DNA of 27,835 nucleotides, taken from positions 1 to 27,835 of the forward strand of contig CBDUUP010000015.1 of NCBI GenBank assembly GCA_965370435.1, in the 5' to 3' direction. Below the pieces are notes generated by a model. That model worked only from the letters and a program-made list of their open reading frames with translations, was not told where the DNA came from and searched no databases. Origin of the DNA: CBDUUP01 sp965370435 (GTDB lineage Bacteria > Chloroflexota > Anaerolineae > Anaerolineales > UBA11579). A program made the translations under genes and the position numbers. Shown piece after piece: positions 7,053 through 13,508 of this stretch (positions are counted from its first letter, which is position 1; each line of letters begins with the position of its first letter).

Positions 7053-7088
7053 TTACGGCCACGGGAATCGCAATCCCCGTGGCCGTAA
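7053..7088 (+). other. Second long hairpin with arms shared with the first
   Basis: TTACGGCCACGGG (7053-7065) and CCCGTGGCCGTAA (7076-7088) form a perfect 13-bp stem with a 10-base loop and no T-run. The left arm is identical over 13 bases to 6987-6999, so arms of the two hairpins can also pair with each other. TTACGGCC occurs a third time at 7042-7049. Confidence 0.75.
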
Positions 7089-7108
7089 GTTATTAACCGG
7101 AGGTCGCT

Positions 7109-7132
7109 ATGTTCAGGATAGAGAAAAAGTAA
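7109..7132 (+). CDS. Seven-codon upstream ORF with strong SD
   Basis: CCGGAGG (7097-7103) lies 5 bases before an ATG that opens only MFRIEKK and TAA. Such a good ribosome site on a 7-codon frame inside a structured leader suggests a translated regulatory uORF, but chance cannot be excluded. Confidence 0.3.
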   Translation: MFRIEKK

Positions 7133-7198
7133 CATCCGTATTGTCCGCATAAGGCGGTGGATGTGGGATCGGAGCGTCAAGCGCCATAGCTCCCCCAC
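7133..7198 (+). other. Two further stem-loops ahead of the 7261 gene
   Basis: CATCC...CCGC/GCGG...GGATG (7134-7162) can form a nested stem. GTGGG (7163-7167) with CCCAC (7194-7198) and GGAGC (7171-7175) with GCTCC (7189-7193) form a 10-bp stem with a 3-base ATC bulge on the 5' side and a 13-base loop. Seen by eye; no energy calculation was possible. Confidence 0.45.
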
Positions 7199-7260
7199 TT
7201 TCACCCAGCGCCCGAGATGCAAATGAAATGATAACCATGCAGATCAAAAGAGGTTCCGCG

Positions 7261-7608
7261 ATGAAAACCAAGTTCTCTCTCTCTGCTACAGAGATCGGCA
7301 ACTTAAAAACTGAAGAGAAGCAGTCTGCGCGGGCGCGTACGTCGCCAGAGTCTAATCTGGTATCCAAAGATCAACCATTCAGCAGGGAAGCGATGTTCAA
7401 TCCTACCTACCGGATGGTGGAAGACTTGCACAACGAAATTTTTGCCCAGGCCCGCCTGGCGCAGCTTCTCAAAGCCGCCTTCGCCAACCAACCGGCGAGG
7501 GACAAAACCCTGAGTATCCGGGCCAAACTGATGGAAAAAGCCCGCCTCCAGGGAGAAGAATTGCGAGCGGCCGCACAGGCGCGCCGCAATAAACAAGATG
7601 AACTATAA
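7261..7608 (+). CDS. Small charged hypothetical protein
   Basis: The 115-residue product is rich in Ala, Arg, Lys, Glu and Gln with no signal peptide or membrane segment. From about residue 45 it looks fully helical (YRMVEDLHNEIFAQARLAQL, then AKLMEKARLQGEELRAAAQA). I chose the ATG at 7261 over those at 7228 and 7237 because AGAGG lies 7 bases upstream of 7261 and nothing SD-like precedes the others. Above it is an unusually long structured leader (6821-7260). I do not recognise the family. An RNA- or ribosome-associated role is possible given its charge, but that is a guess. Confidence 0.65.
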   Translation: MKTKFSLSATEIGNLKTEEKQSARARTSPESNLVSKDQPFSREAMFNPTYRMVEDLHNEIFAQARLAQLLKAAFANQPARDKTLSIRAKLMEKARLQGEELRAAAQARRNKQDEL

Positions 7609-7699
7609 CCTGCCGCCCCTCAGCCTGGGATGAACGCCTTCGCTCATCCCGGGCGGCAGTCCAAGAAATTGATTAGCGATAGATTGAAGAGGCAATGAT

Positions 7700-8713
7700 A
7701 TGGTAACCAAGCATTTGACCGCCCTCAAAGAAGATCTGGCCTTCCGCGCAGTTACCCTGGACGACCTGGAAGCCGCCGTGGACCTGTTCAACGCCTGCTC
7801 GCGGGCCATGATCGGCAGAGAAGATTTCCTCCTGTCCGACATCCGCAACGACTGGCTGACCCCCGGATTCAATCTTGCGGGGAATACCCGGATGGCAGTC
7901 GCTCCCGATGGGGAACTGGTCGGCTACATCGAGGTCTGGGACCTGGACAACCCGCCCGCCATCGTCCACATCTGGGGGCGGGTTCATCCCGACTACGAAG
8001 GCCAGGGCATCGGCCTCTGGCTGCATGACTGGGCTTTCGAAAAAGCCCAGCAGGCCCTCGACCGGGTACCCTCCAAGGCGCAGGTCGCCATCCGCTCCAA
8101 CACACTGAGCACTCACCAACCCGCCGTCCGCTTGCTGGAGGCTGTGGGCATGACCCCCATCCGCCACTACTACCGCATGGTCGTTGACCTGGACCAGCCC
8201 CCTCCCCGACCCCGGTGGCCGGAGGGCATCACGGTCCGCAGCTATGACCACCAGAAGGACGCCGAGGCGGTCTACCGGGCCGACGAGAAGGCCTTCCGTG
8301 ACCACTTCGGCCACATGGAGGTCCCTTTTGAGGAAGGATTCCGACGCTGGATACACTGGATCGAGGGCGACGAAATGTTCGACCCCAGCCTGTGGTTCCT
8401 GGCCCTGGACGGGGAGGAGATCGCCGGACTGGCCATCTGCCGCCCGCAGTCCTATGAAGACGTCGATTCGGGCTTGGTCAACAGTCTGGCCGTGCGGCGT
8501 CCCTGGCGCAAACGCGGCCTGGGTCTGGCCCTGCTGCATCAGGCTTTCGGCGAGTTCTACCGCCGGGGCAAGACCAGCGCCTGCCTGGGCGTGGACGCCG
8601 GCAACCTGACCGGCGCGCTCGGCCTGTACGAACGGGCCGGGATGCGCCCTCACCGCCGCTACGACACCTACGAGAAAGTCCTGCGACCGGGCATAGACTT
8701 GAGCAAACGCTAG
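7700..8713 (+). CDS. Double GNAT-domain N-acetyltransferase, paralogue 1
   Basis: The 337-residue protein contains two GNAT folds. The N-terminal domain has HPDYEGQGIGLWL (about 96-108), matching the acetyl-CoA motif A (Q/R-x-x-G-x-G/A). The C-terminal domain has VRRPWRKRGLGLALL (about 265-279), followed by the family tail GVDAGNLTGALGLYERAGM. This two-domain plan recalls mycothiol synthase (MshD) but without evidence for that substrate. AAGAGG lies 7 bases before the ATG. It is first of three paralogues in a row; paralogue 3 is the closest, sharing the SLWFLAL-GEEIAG stretch. The acceptor substrate is unknown; small amines, peptides or antibiotics are all possible for the superfamily. Confidence 0.9.
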   Translation: MVTKHLTALKEDLAFRAVTLDDLEAAVDLFNACSRAMIGREDFLLSDIRNDWLTPGFNLAGNTRMAVAPDGELVGYIEVWDLDNPPAIVHIWGRVHPDYEGQGIGLWLHDWAFEKAQQALDRVPSKAQVAIRSNTLSTHQPAVRLLEAVGMTPIRHYYRMVVDLDQPPPRPRWPEGITVRSYDHQKDAEAVYRADEKAFRDHFGHMEVPFEEGFRRWIHWIEGDEMFDPSLWFLALDGEEIAGLAICRPQSYEDVDSGLVNSLAVRRPWRKRGLGLALLHQAFGEFYRRGKTSACLGVDAGNLTGALGLYERAGMRPHRRYDTYEKVLRPGIDLSKR

Positions 8714-8726
8714 AAAAATAAAATCT

Positions 8727-8769
8727 CGTAGGGGCGCATCCTTCGACAAGCTCAGGATGCGCCCCTACG
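8727..8769. repeat. REP-like hairpin 1 between GNAT paralogues
   Basis: CGTAGGGGCGCATCC and GGATGCGCCCCTACG form a perfect 15-bp stem around the 13-base loop TTCGACAAGCTCA. There is no T-run, so it is unlikely to be a simple terminator. A related copy with inverted loop orientation is at 9818-9860. Confidence 0.85.
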
Positions 8770-8787
8770 GATCAAGGAAAAAATATC

Positions 8788-9810
8788 ATGACTACCATAG
8801 CACAAGATCAAAACATCGTCATCCTCCCCGAAGCCCCCGACATCCCGGGGCTGACTTTCCGCAGGTTCCGCGGGGAGGATGACTATCCCCTCATGCTGGC
8901 GGTGATCGATGGCAGCAAGGAGGCTGACGGAATCGAACGCTCCGACACCCTGGAAGACATCGCCAACAACTACGCCCACCTCACCAACTGCGACCCCTAT
9001 CAGGACCTGCTGTTCGCCGAGGTGGATGGGGAACCCATCGCCTACAGCCGGGTGTTCTGGTTTCAAGAAGAGGACGGGCCGCGGGTGTACACCGCCTTCG
9101 GTTTCTTGCTCCCCGACTGGCGGCGGATGGGCATCGGGGGCGCCATGCTGCGCTGCAACGAAGCCCGCCTGCGAGAGATCGCCCAGGAGCACCCTCCTGA
9201 GACCCCCAAGTTCTACCAGGCTTGGGCCAGCGACACCGAAAAGAACGCCACCGCGTTGTATGAAAGCAACGGGTATGCGCCGGTGCGCTTCCAATTCGAC
9301 ATGACCCGCCCCATCGGCGCGCCCATCCCCGAAGCGCACCTGCCGGAGGGGTTGGAGGTCCGACCGGTGGAGCCTGAACACCTCCGCCAGATATGGGAGG
9401 CGGACATGGAAGCCTTCCGCGACCACTGGGGCTTCTCCGAGCCTACCGAAGAGGACTACCAACGCTGGTTGAACGACCCGATCAACGTCCCGGACCTCTG
9501 GAAGATCGCCTGGGAAGGCGACCAGGTAGCCGGGATGGTACAAAATTTCCTCCACCAAGAAGAGAACCGGGAGTACGGCCGCCAGCGCGGCTACACCGAG
9601 GGCATCACCGTGCGCCGACCCTGGCGGCGGCGCGGGCTGGCCCGCGCCCTGATCGCCCAGAGCATCCAGATGTTCCGGGAGATGGGCATGGAAGAGACCG
9701 CCCTGGGCGTGGACGCCGAGAATCCCACCGGCGCCCTGCGGCTCTACGAGAGCATGGGCTACAAAGAGTTTAAGAGCACCGCAACTTACCGCAAGCCGCT
9801 GAAAATATAG
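8788..9810 (+). CDS. Double GNAT-domain N-acetyltransferase, paralogue 2
   Basis: The 340-residue protein is the most divergent of the three. N-terminal motif A is PDWRRMGIGGAML (about 109-121), where the Q/R-x-x-G-x-G pattern is kept with R at the first position. C-terminal motif A is VRRPWRRRGLARALI (about 274-288), followed by GVDAENPTGALRLYESMGY. AAGGA lies 9 bases before the ATG, just beyond the REP-like hairpin. It shares AFRDHWGF with the AFRDHFGH of paralogue 1. Substrate unknown. Confidence 0.9.
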   Translation: MTTIAQDQNIVILPEAPDIPGLTFRRFRGEDDYPLMLAVIDGSKEADGIERSDTLEDIANNYAHLTNCDPYQDLLFAEVDGEPIAYSRVFWFQEEDGPRVYTAFGFLLPDWRRMGIGGAMLRCNEARLREIAQEHPPETPKFYQAWASDTEKNATALYESNGYAPVRFQFDMTRPIGAPIPEAHLPEGLEVRPVEPEHLRQIWEADMEAFRDHWGFSEPTEEDYQRWLNDPINVPDLWKIAWEGDQVAGMVQNFLHQEENREYGRQRGYTEGITVRRPWRRRGLARALIAQSIQMFREMGMEETALGVDAENPTGALRLYESMGYKEFKSTATYRKPLKI

Positions 9811-9817
9811 ACACCGT

Positions 9818-9860
9818 CGTGAGGGCGCATCCTGAGCCCGTCGAAGGATGCGCCCCTACG
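9818..9860. repeat. REP-like hairpin 2 between GNAT paralogues
   Basis: CGTGAGGGCGCATCC and GGATGCGCCCCTACG pair over 15 positions with two mismatches. The loop TGAGCCCGTCGAA is the reverse complement of the first hairpin's loop apart from two bases, so this copy sits inverted. An in-frame ATG at 9848 lies inside this element and is not a credible start. Confidence 0.8.
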
Positions 9861-9877
9861 GAATGTATGATAACCGC

Positions 9878-10915
9878 ATGAAAAATACCTCAACGAAGAC
9901 CATCCACCCCCAACTCAAAGACGGCTTCACCATGCGTCCGGCGAGGTTGGACGACATGGAGACGGTGGTCGAACTGGACAATGATTTCTCCGAAGCCACC
10001 ATCGGGGTTCGGGATAACAGCGTGGAAGATTTGCTCACCGAGTGGGGCGCGCCGGGCTTTTGCCTGGAGACCGACAACCGCCTGGTCTTCTCCCCGGAGA
10101 GGCGTTTGGCCGCCTACATGGAGGTGGACGCCATCCACCAACCCCCCGTAAACCCCCTGGTGTGGGGACGAGTCCATCCAGACTTTGAGGGACAGGGGAT
10201 CGGCACGTTCTTGATGGGCTGGGGGGAGGAGCGAGCACGTCAATTCATTGACCAGGTCCCCCCCGATGCGCGGGTGGCAATGCGGGCTGTTACGGTCAAC
10301 ACGGTCACCGCCGCCCAGCAGCTCTTCTATGATCTGGGATTGCGGCCCACCCGCCACTACTTCACCATGCGGGCCGAGTTCGACCAGCCGCCGCCCCCGC
10401 CCAAGTGGCCGGAGGGCATAAGCATACGCAACTACCAACCCGAGCAAGAGGTTGGACGGGTGTACGGTGTTTATAATGAGACCTGGCGCGACCACTTCGG
10501 GTACGTCCCTCGGCCCTTTGAAGCAGGGTTGGAACGCTTCCGGCATTATCACCTCAATGAGGAAGGCTACGACTCCAGCCTCTGGTTCCTGGCCCTGGAG
10601 GGCGAGGAGATCGCCGGGTTCGCCATAGGTCGCAAGTGGGACCACGAAAGCAAAGAGCAGGGGTTGGTCTCCCTCCTGGGGGTGCGCCGTCCCTGGCGGC
10701 GGCGCGGCCTGGGTCTGGCCCTGCTGCGCCAACTGCTGGGCGAATACTACCGCCGCGGCCAGACCACGGTCTCTCTGAGCGTGGACGCTGGCAGCCTGAC
10801 CGGGGCGACCCGGCTGTACGAAAAGGCGGGCATGACCGTCTACCGCCAGAGCGACCTCTACGAGAAAGAACTGCGGCCCGGAAAAGACCTCAGCATCGTG
10901 GAGCTGACCGAATAA
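9878..10915 (+). CDS. Double GNAT-domain N-acetyltransferase, paralogue 3
   Basis: The 345-residue product has the same two-domain plan: HPDFEGQGIGTFL (about 99-111) and VRRPWRRRGLGLALL (about 268-282), with tail VDAGSLTGATRLYEKAGM. I placed the start at 9878 because the upstream in-frame ATG at 9848 is inside the REP-like hairpin, and starting at 9878 aligns the N-terminus with that of paralogue 1. An ATG at 9863 is a further option; none has a good SD. SLWFLALEGEEIAGFAI nearly repeats the matching segment of paralogue 1, so these two diverged after paralogue 2 split off. Substrate unknown. Confidence 0.88.
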   Translation: MKNTSTKTIHPQLKDGFTMRPARLDDMETVVELDNDFSEATIGVRDNSVEDLLTEWGAPGFCLETDNRLVFSPERRLAAYMEVDAIHQPPVNPLVWGRVHPDFEGQGIGTFLMGWGEERARQFIDQVPPDARVAMRAVTVNTVTAAQQLFYDLGLRPTRHYFTMRAEFDQPPPPPKWPEGISIRNYQPEQEVGRVYGVYNETWRDHFGYVPRPFEAGLERFRHYHLNEEGYDSSLWFLALEGEEIAGFAIGRKWDHESKEQGLVSLLGVRRPWRRRGLGLALLRQLLGEYYRRGQTTVSLSVDAGSLTGATRLYEKAGMTVYRQSDLYEKELRPGKDLSIVELTE

Positions 10916-10947
10916 TCATAATAACTTACCGATAAAGGAGAATGACG

Positions 10948-11550
10948 ATGACCATACATGCAATCGTTTGGGATTTGGGCGGGGTGCTGGTGCGCACCGA
11001 AGACCGCCAACCGCGACAGGATCTAGCCGCTCGTCTGGGTATGCGTACCAGAGACCTGATGGCGATGGTCTGGGGCGACGAGACCGACAACCGCGCCCAA
11101 CTGGGCCAGATCACCTGGGAAGAGCACTGGGAGAACATCCGGGTGGAGTTAGGCCTCACCCCGGAGGAACTGCCCGGCGCGCAAGACCAATTCTTCGCCG
11201 GTGACGTGCTGGATACTGAATTGGTGGAGTTCATCCGCGGCCTGAAGAGCGACTACACCGTCGCCTTGCTCAGCAACGCCCTCTCCAACCTGCGCCACAT
11301 GCTTTTTGAGGAGTGGAAAATCGAGGACGCCTTTCACCAATTAATCATCTCCGCCGAGGTGGGCCTGATGAAGCCCGACCCGGCCATCTACGCCCTCACT
11401 CTGGAGCGCATCGGCTTCGAACCCGCCGAGGCCGTCTTCATAGACGACTTCAAACACAACATCGCCGCCGCGAAAGACGCCGGAATGCACGGCATCCACT
11501 TCCAAACCCCGGAGCAAGCGAAGGCGGAACTTATGAGTTTGTTGGAGTAG
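10948..11550 (+). CDS. HAD-superfamily hydrolase (IA-type, DLGGV motif)
   Basis: The 200-residue protein carries the four HAD motifs: DLGGV with nucleophile D9, S109 in LLSNA, K142 in GLMKPDP and the acidic pair D166-D167 in VFIDD. The second motif-I acid, normally D11 and the general acid/base of phosphatases, is Gly. The DLGGV form is a known subgroup that includes YihX-like sugar phosphatases and epoxide-hydrolase N-domains. AAGGAG at 10935-10940 lies 7 bases before the ATG at 10948 but only 1 base before the ATG at 10942, so 10948 is chosen. It follows the third GNAT gene by 32 bases and is probably cotranscribed. Substrate unknown. Confidence 0.88.
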   Translation: MTIHAIVWDLGGVLVRTEDRQPRQDLAARLGMRTRDLMAMVWGDETDNRAQLGQITWEEHWENIRVELGLTPEELPGAQDQFFAGDVLDTELVEFIRGLKSDYTVALLSNALSNLRHMLFEEWKIEDAFHQLIISAEVGLMKPDPAIYALTLERIGFEPAEAVFIDDFKHNIAAAKDAGMHGIHFQTPEQAKAELMSLLE

Positions 11551-11663
11551 TCAGATAGTCTTTAGTCAGATAGTCATTCAGTCAAGTAGTCTATTTGACC
11601 ACTGGAACACAGAGCTATCCAACTACGCAACTATCAAACTATCCAACTGCCGACTACCAGACT
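11548..11663. repeat. Degenerate TAGTC/ACTATC repeat spacer
   Basis: TAGTCAGATAGTC occurs at 11548-11560 (starting in the HAD stop codon) and again at 11563-11575, with a third decayed unit after it. The second half of the spacer is built of AACTATC/CAACT words, roughly the reverse complement of the first half. Confidence 0.6.
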
Positions 11664-13295
11664 ATGTTACACGTACACCAAATCACCAAATCATACGGCG
11701 TGGAGACCCTCCTGGAGGAGGTGTCTTTGGTGGTTAATCCTGGCGACAGGGTGGGGTTGGTGGGGCCGAATGGGTGCGGGAAGAGTACCTTGCTGCGTAT
11801 CATCGTGGGGTTGGAGCAGGCTGACGGCGGGCGGGTGATGGTTGACTCGGCTGCCAGCCTGGGCTACCTGGCCCAGGGAATGCAGCCCGACCAGGAGCGC
11901 AGCGTGGGCGCGGAGGTCCGGGCCGGGATCGAGGGGCTGGAGGAGGCCCGGCGTGAAGTTGAACGGCTGGCGGCCCAGATGAGCGAAGGCCAGGGCGCAG
12001 ACCAGGAGAAGCTCCTGGCCGCCTACGGAGAGGCCCTGACCCGCTTCGAGAACCTGGGCGGCTACACCGTCGAACACCGGGTGGAGGAGGCCTTGACCGG
12101 GCTGGGATTGGCCGGTCTTGACCCCCAGACGCCGCTGGCCCAACTCAGCGGGGGGCAGCAGACCCGGGTGGGTCTGGCCCGCCTGCTCATCAGCGAGCCG
12201 ACCCTCCTGCTGCTCGACGAGCCGACCAACCACCTGGACATCCAAGCTCTGGAATGGCTGGAGGCATTCCTTTCAAGCTACACGGGTGCGGCCCTGATCG
12301 TCTCCCACGACCGCACCTTCTTGGATAACACCGTCAACCGCATTCTGGAATTGGACGAGAAGACCCACCGGATAGCCGAATACACCGGCAGCTACAGCGA
12401 TTACGAATTGGTCAAGGCCGGCGAAACGGGCAAGCAATGGGCCGAATGGAAAGACCAGCAGGCCGAGATCCGGCGTTTGAAAGGGGACATCCAGAGCACC
12501 CGCCAGCAAGCGATGAGCACCGAGCGCGGCACCATCGATTCCAGCGCCCGGCGTCTGGCCGCCAAGGTCGCCAAAAAAGCCAAGACCAGGGAGAGCCGGT
12601 TGCGGCGTTACCTCGACTCTCAGGAGCGAGTGGAAAAACCGGAGCAAACCTGGAAGATGAAATTCGACTTCGGAGAGATGCCCCGTTCCGGGCAGATGGT
12701 GGCCCAGATCAAGGACCTCGGCCACGGCTTCGATGGCGGATGGCTCTTTCAAAATATAGATTTGACCCTCCAGCACGGGGAGCGCATCGCCCTGGTTGGC
12801 CCTAATGGGTGCGGGAAGAGCACTCTGGTGCGCATCCTCACCGGCGAACTGGAACCCAAAGCGGGCCTGGCCCGGCTGGGGGCCAGCGTGCGCCTGGGCT
12901 ACATGCCTCAGAAGCAGGAGTCCCTCGACCCGCAAGCCACCCCCCTCTCCCTCATCAGCCAGATGGTCTCAATACGCGAGACCGAGGCGCGCAACTTCCT
13001 GCATCACTTCCTCTTCACCGGGGATGAGGTCTTCATCCCGATTGAGAAGTTGAGCTACGGGGAGCGGGCCAGGCTGCTGTTAGCCCGGCTGGTGGTCGCC
13101 GGGGCCAACTTCCTGGTGCTGGACGAACCCATCAACCACCTGGACATCCCCTCGCGCGAACGCTTCCAGGCCACCCTGGAAGCCTTCCCCGGCACAATCC
13201 TCGCCGTGGTTCACGACCGGGCCTTCATCGAGGCCTACGCCTCGAAGGTCTGGCGGATGGCGGAGGGCGGGGTTGAGGTGGAGCACCGAGAATAG
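11664..13295 (+). CDS. ABC-F family ATPase (ribosome-associated)
   Basis: The 543-residue protein has two ABC domains and no membrane segments. NBD1 has Walker A GPNGCGKST (34-42), signature LSGGQ (161-165) and Walker B LLLLDEP (181-187). NBD2 has Walker A GPNGCGKST (379-387), a degenerate signature LSYGE (463-467) and Walker B FLVLDEP, continued as INHLD where the family usually has TNHLD. The charged linker (about 245-335) corresponds to the P-site tRNA-interaction motif. ABC-F proteins act on ribosomes, as translation factors or antibiotic-resistance proteins; which applies cannot be told here. I start at 11664 because the in-frame ATG at 11595 would add 23 residues encoded entirely by the repeat spacer. 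No SD is visible. The MFS transporter downstream is compatible with a resistance role. Confidence 0.93.
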   Translation: MLHVHQITKSYGVETLLEEVSLVVNPGDRVGLVGPNGCGKSTLLRIIVGLEQADGGRVMVDSAASLGYLAQGMQPDQERSVGAEVRAGIEGLEEARREVERLAAQMSEGQGADQEKLLAAYGEALTRFENLGGYTVEHRVEEALTGLGLAGLDPQTPLAQLSGGQQTRVGLARLLISEPTLLLLDEPTNHLDIQALEWLEAFLSSYTGAALIVSHDRTFLDNTVNRILELDEKTHRIAEYTGSYSDYELVKAGETGKQWAEWKDQQAEIRRLKGDIQSTRQQAMSTERGTIDSSARRLAAKVAKKAKTRESRLRRYLDSQERVEKPEQTWKMKFDFGEMPRSGQMVAQIKDLGHGFDGGWLFQNIDLTLQHGERIALVGPNGCGKSTLVRILTGELEPKAGLARLGASVRLGYMPQKQESLDPQATPLSLISQMVSIRETEARNFLHHFLFTGDEVFIPIEKLSYGERARLLLARLVVAGANFLVLDEPINHLDIPSRERFQATLEAFPGTILAVVHDRAFIEAYASKVWRMAEGGVEVEHRE

Positions 13296-13320
13296 TGATT
13301 AGTGAACAGTGAATAGTCTC
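13290..13320. repeat. ACTG-word repeat, complementary orientation
   Basis: Words such as AGTGATTAGTGAACAGTGAATAGT directly follow and include the ABC-F stop codon. They are the complement of the CACTGTCCACT words at 6692-6752 and 13460-13505. Confidence 0.5.
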
Positions 13321-13321
13321 C

Positions 13322-13419
13322 AAAACCTGACAGGTTTTATAAGGATGTTTCTGGCCAACAGCCCTTCCGGTCAGGACGAATCTAGCATAAAATCGGCTCT
13401 TCGGAAACCTGTCAGGTTT
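13322..13419. repeat. Pair of AAACCTGWCAGGTTT palindromes
   Basis: AAACCTGACAGGTTT (13323-13337, extended by one A/T on each side) and its exact reverse complement AAACCTGTCAGGTTT (13405-13419) lie 68 bases apart. Each unit is itself a palindrome around one base, so the pair could also fold into one long hairpin. Confidence 0.75.
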
Positions 13420-13459
13420 GTTTCAACAGCATCAAATTTCCTTACTGACATCAACCAAC

Positions 13460-13505
13460 TGACAACCGCTCACTGACCACTACCCACTGTCCACTGACTA
13501 CTGAA
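13460..13505. repeat. ACTG-word repeat before the MFS gene
   Basis: Recurring CAACTGACAA, CTCACTGACCACTA and CCACTGTCCACTGACTACTG words fill the 45 bases before the MFS start codon, leaving no room for an SD. The word set matches 6692-6752. Confidence 0.6.
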
Positions 13506-13508
13506 CCG

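Noticed and set aside
6786..7260. Known riboswitch (c-di-GMP, cobalamin, c-di-AMP) in the 6786-7260 leader
   Set aside because: I looked for the conserved cores I remember and saw none, so I do not name a class.
7673..8749. 358-residue minus-strand frame opposite GNAT paralogue 1 (and similar frames opposite paralogues 2 and 3)
   Set aside because: These are complements of GC-rich coding sequence. They resemble one another only because the plus-strand genes are paralogues.
11595..11663. N-terminal extension of the ABC-F protein
   Set aside because: These 23 codons are wholly within the TAGTC/ACTATC repeat spacer, and the family N-terminus begins at the ATG at 11664.
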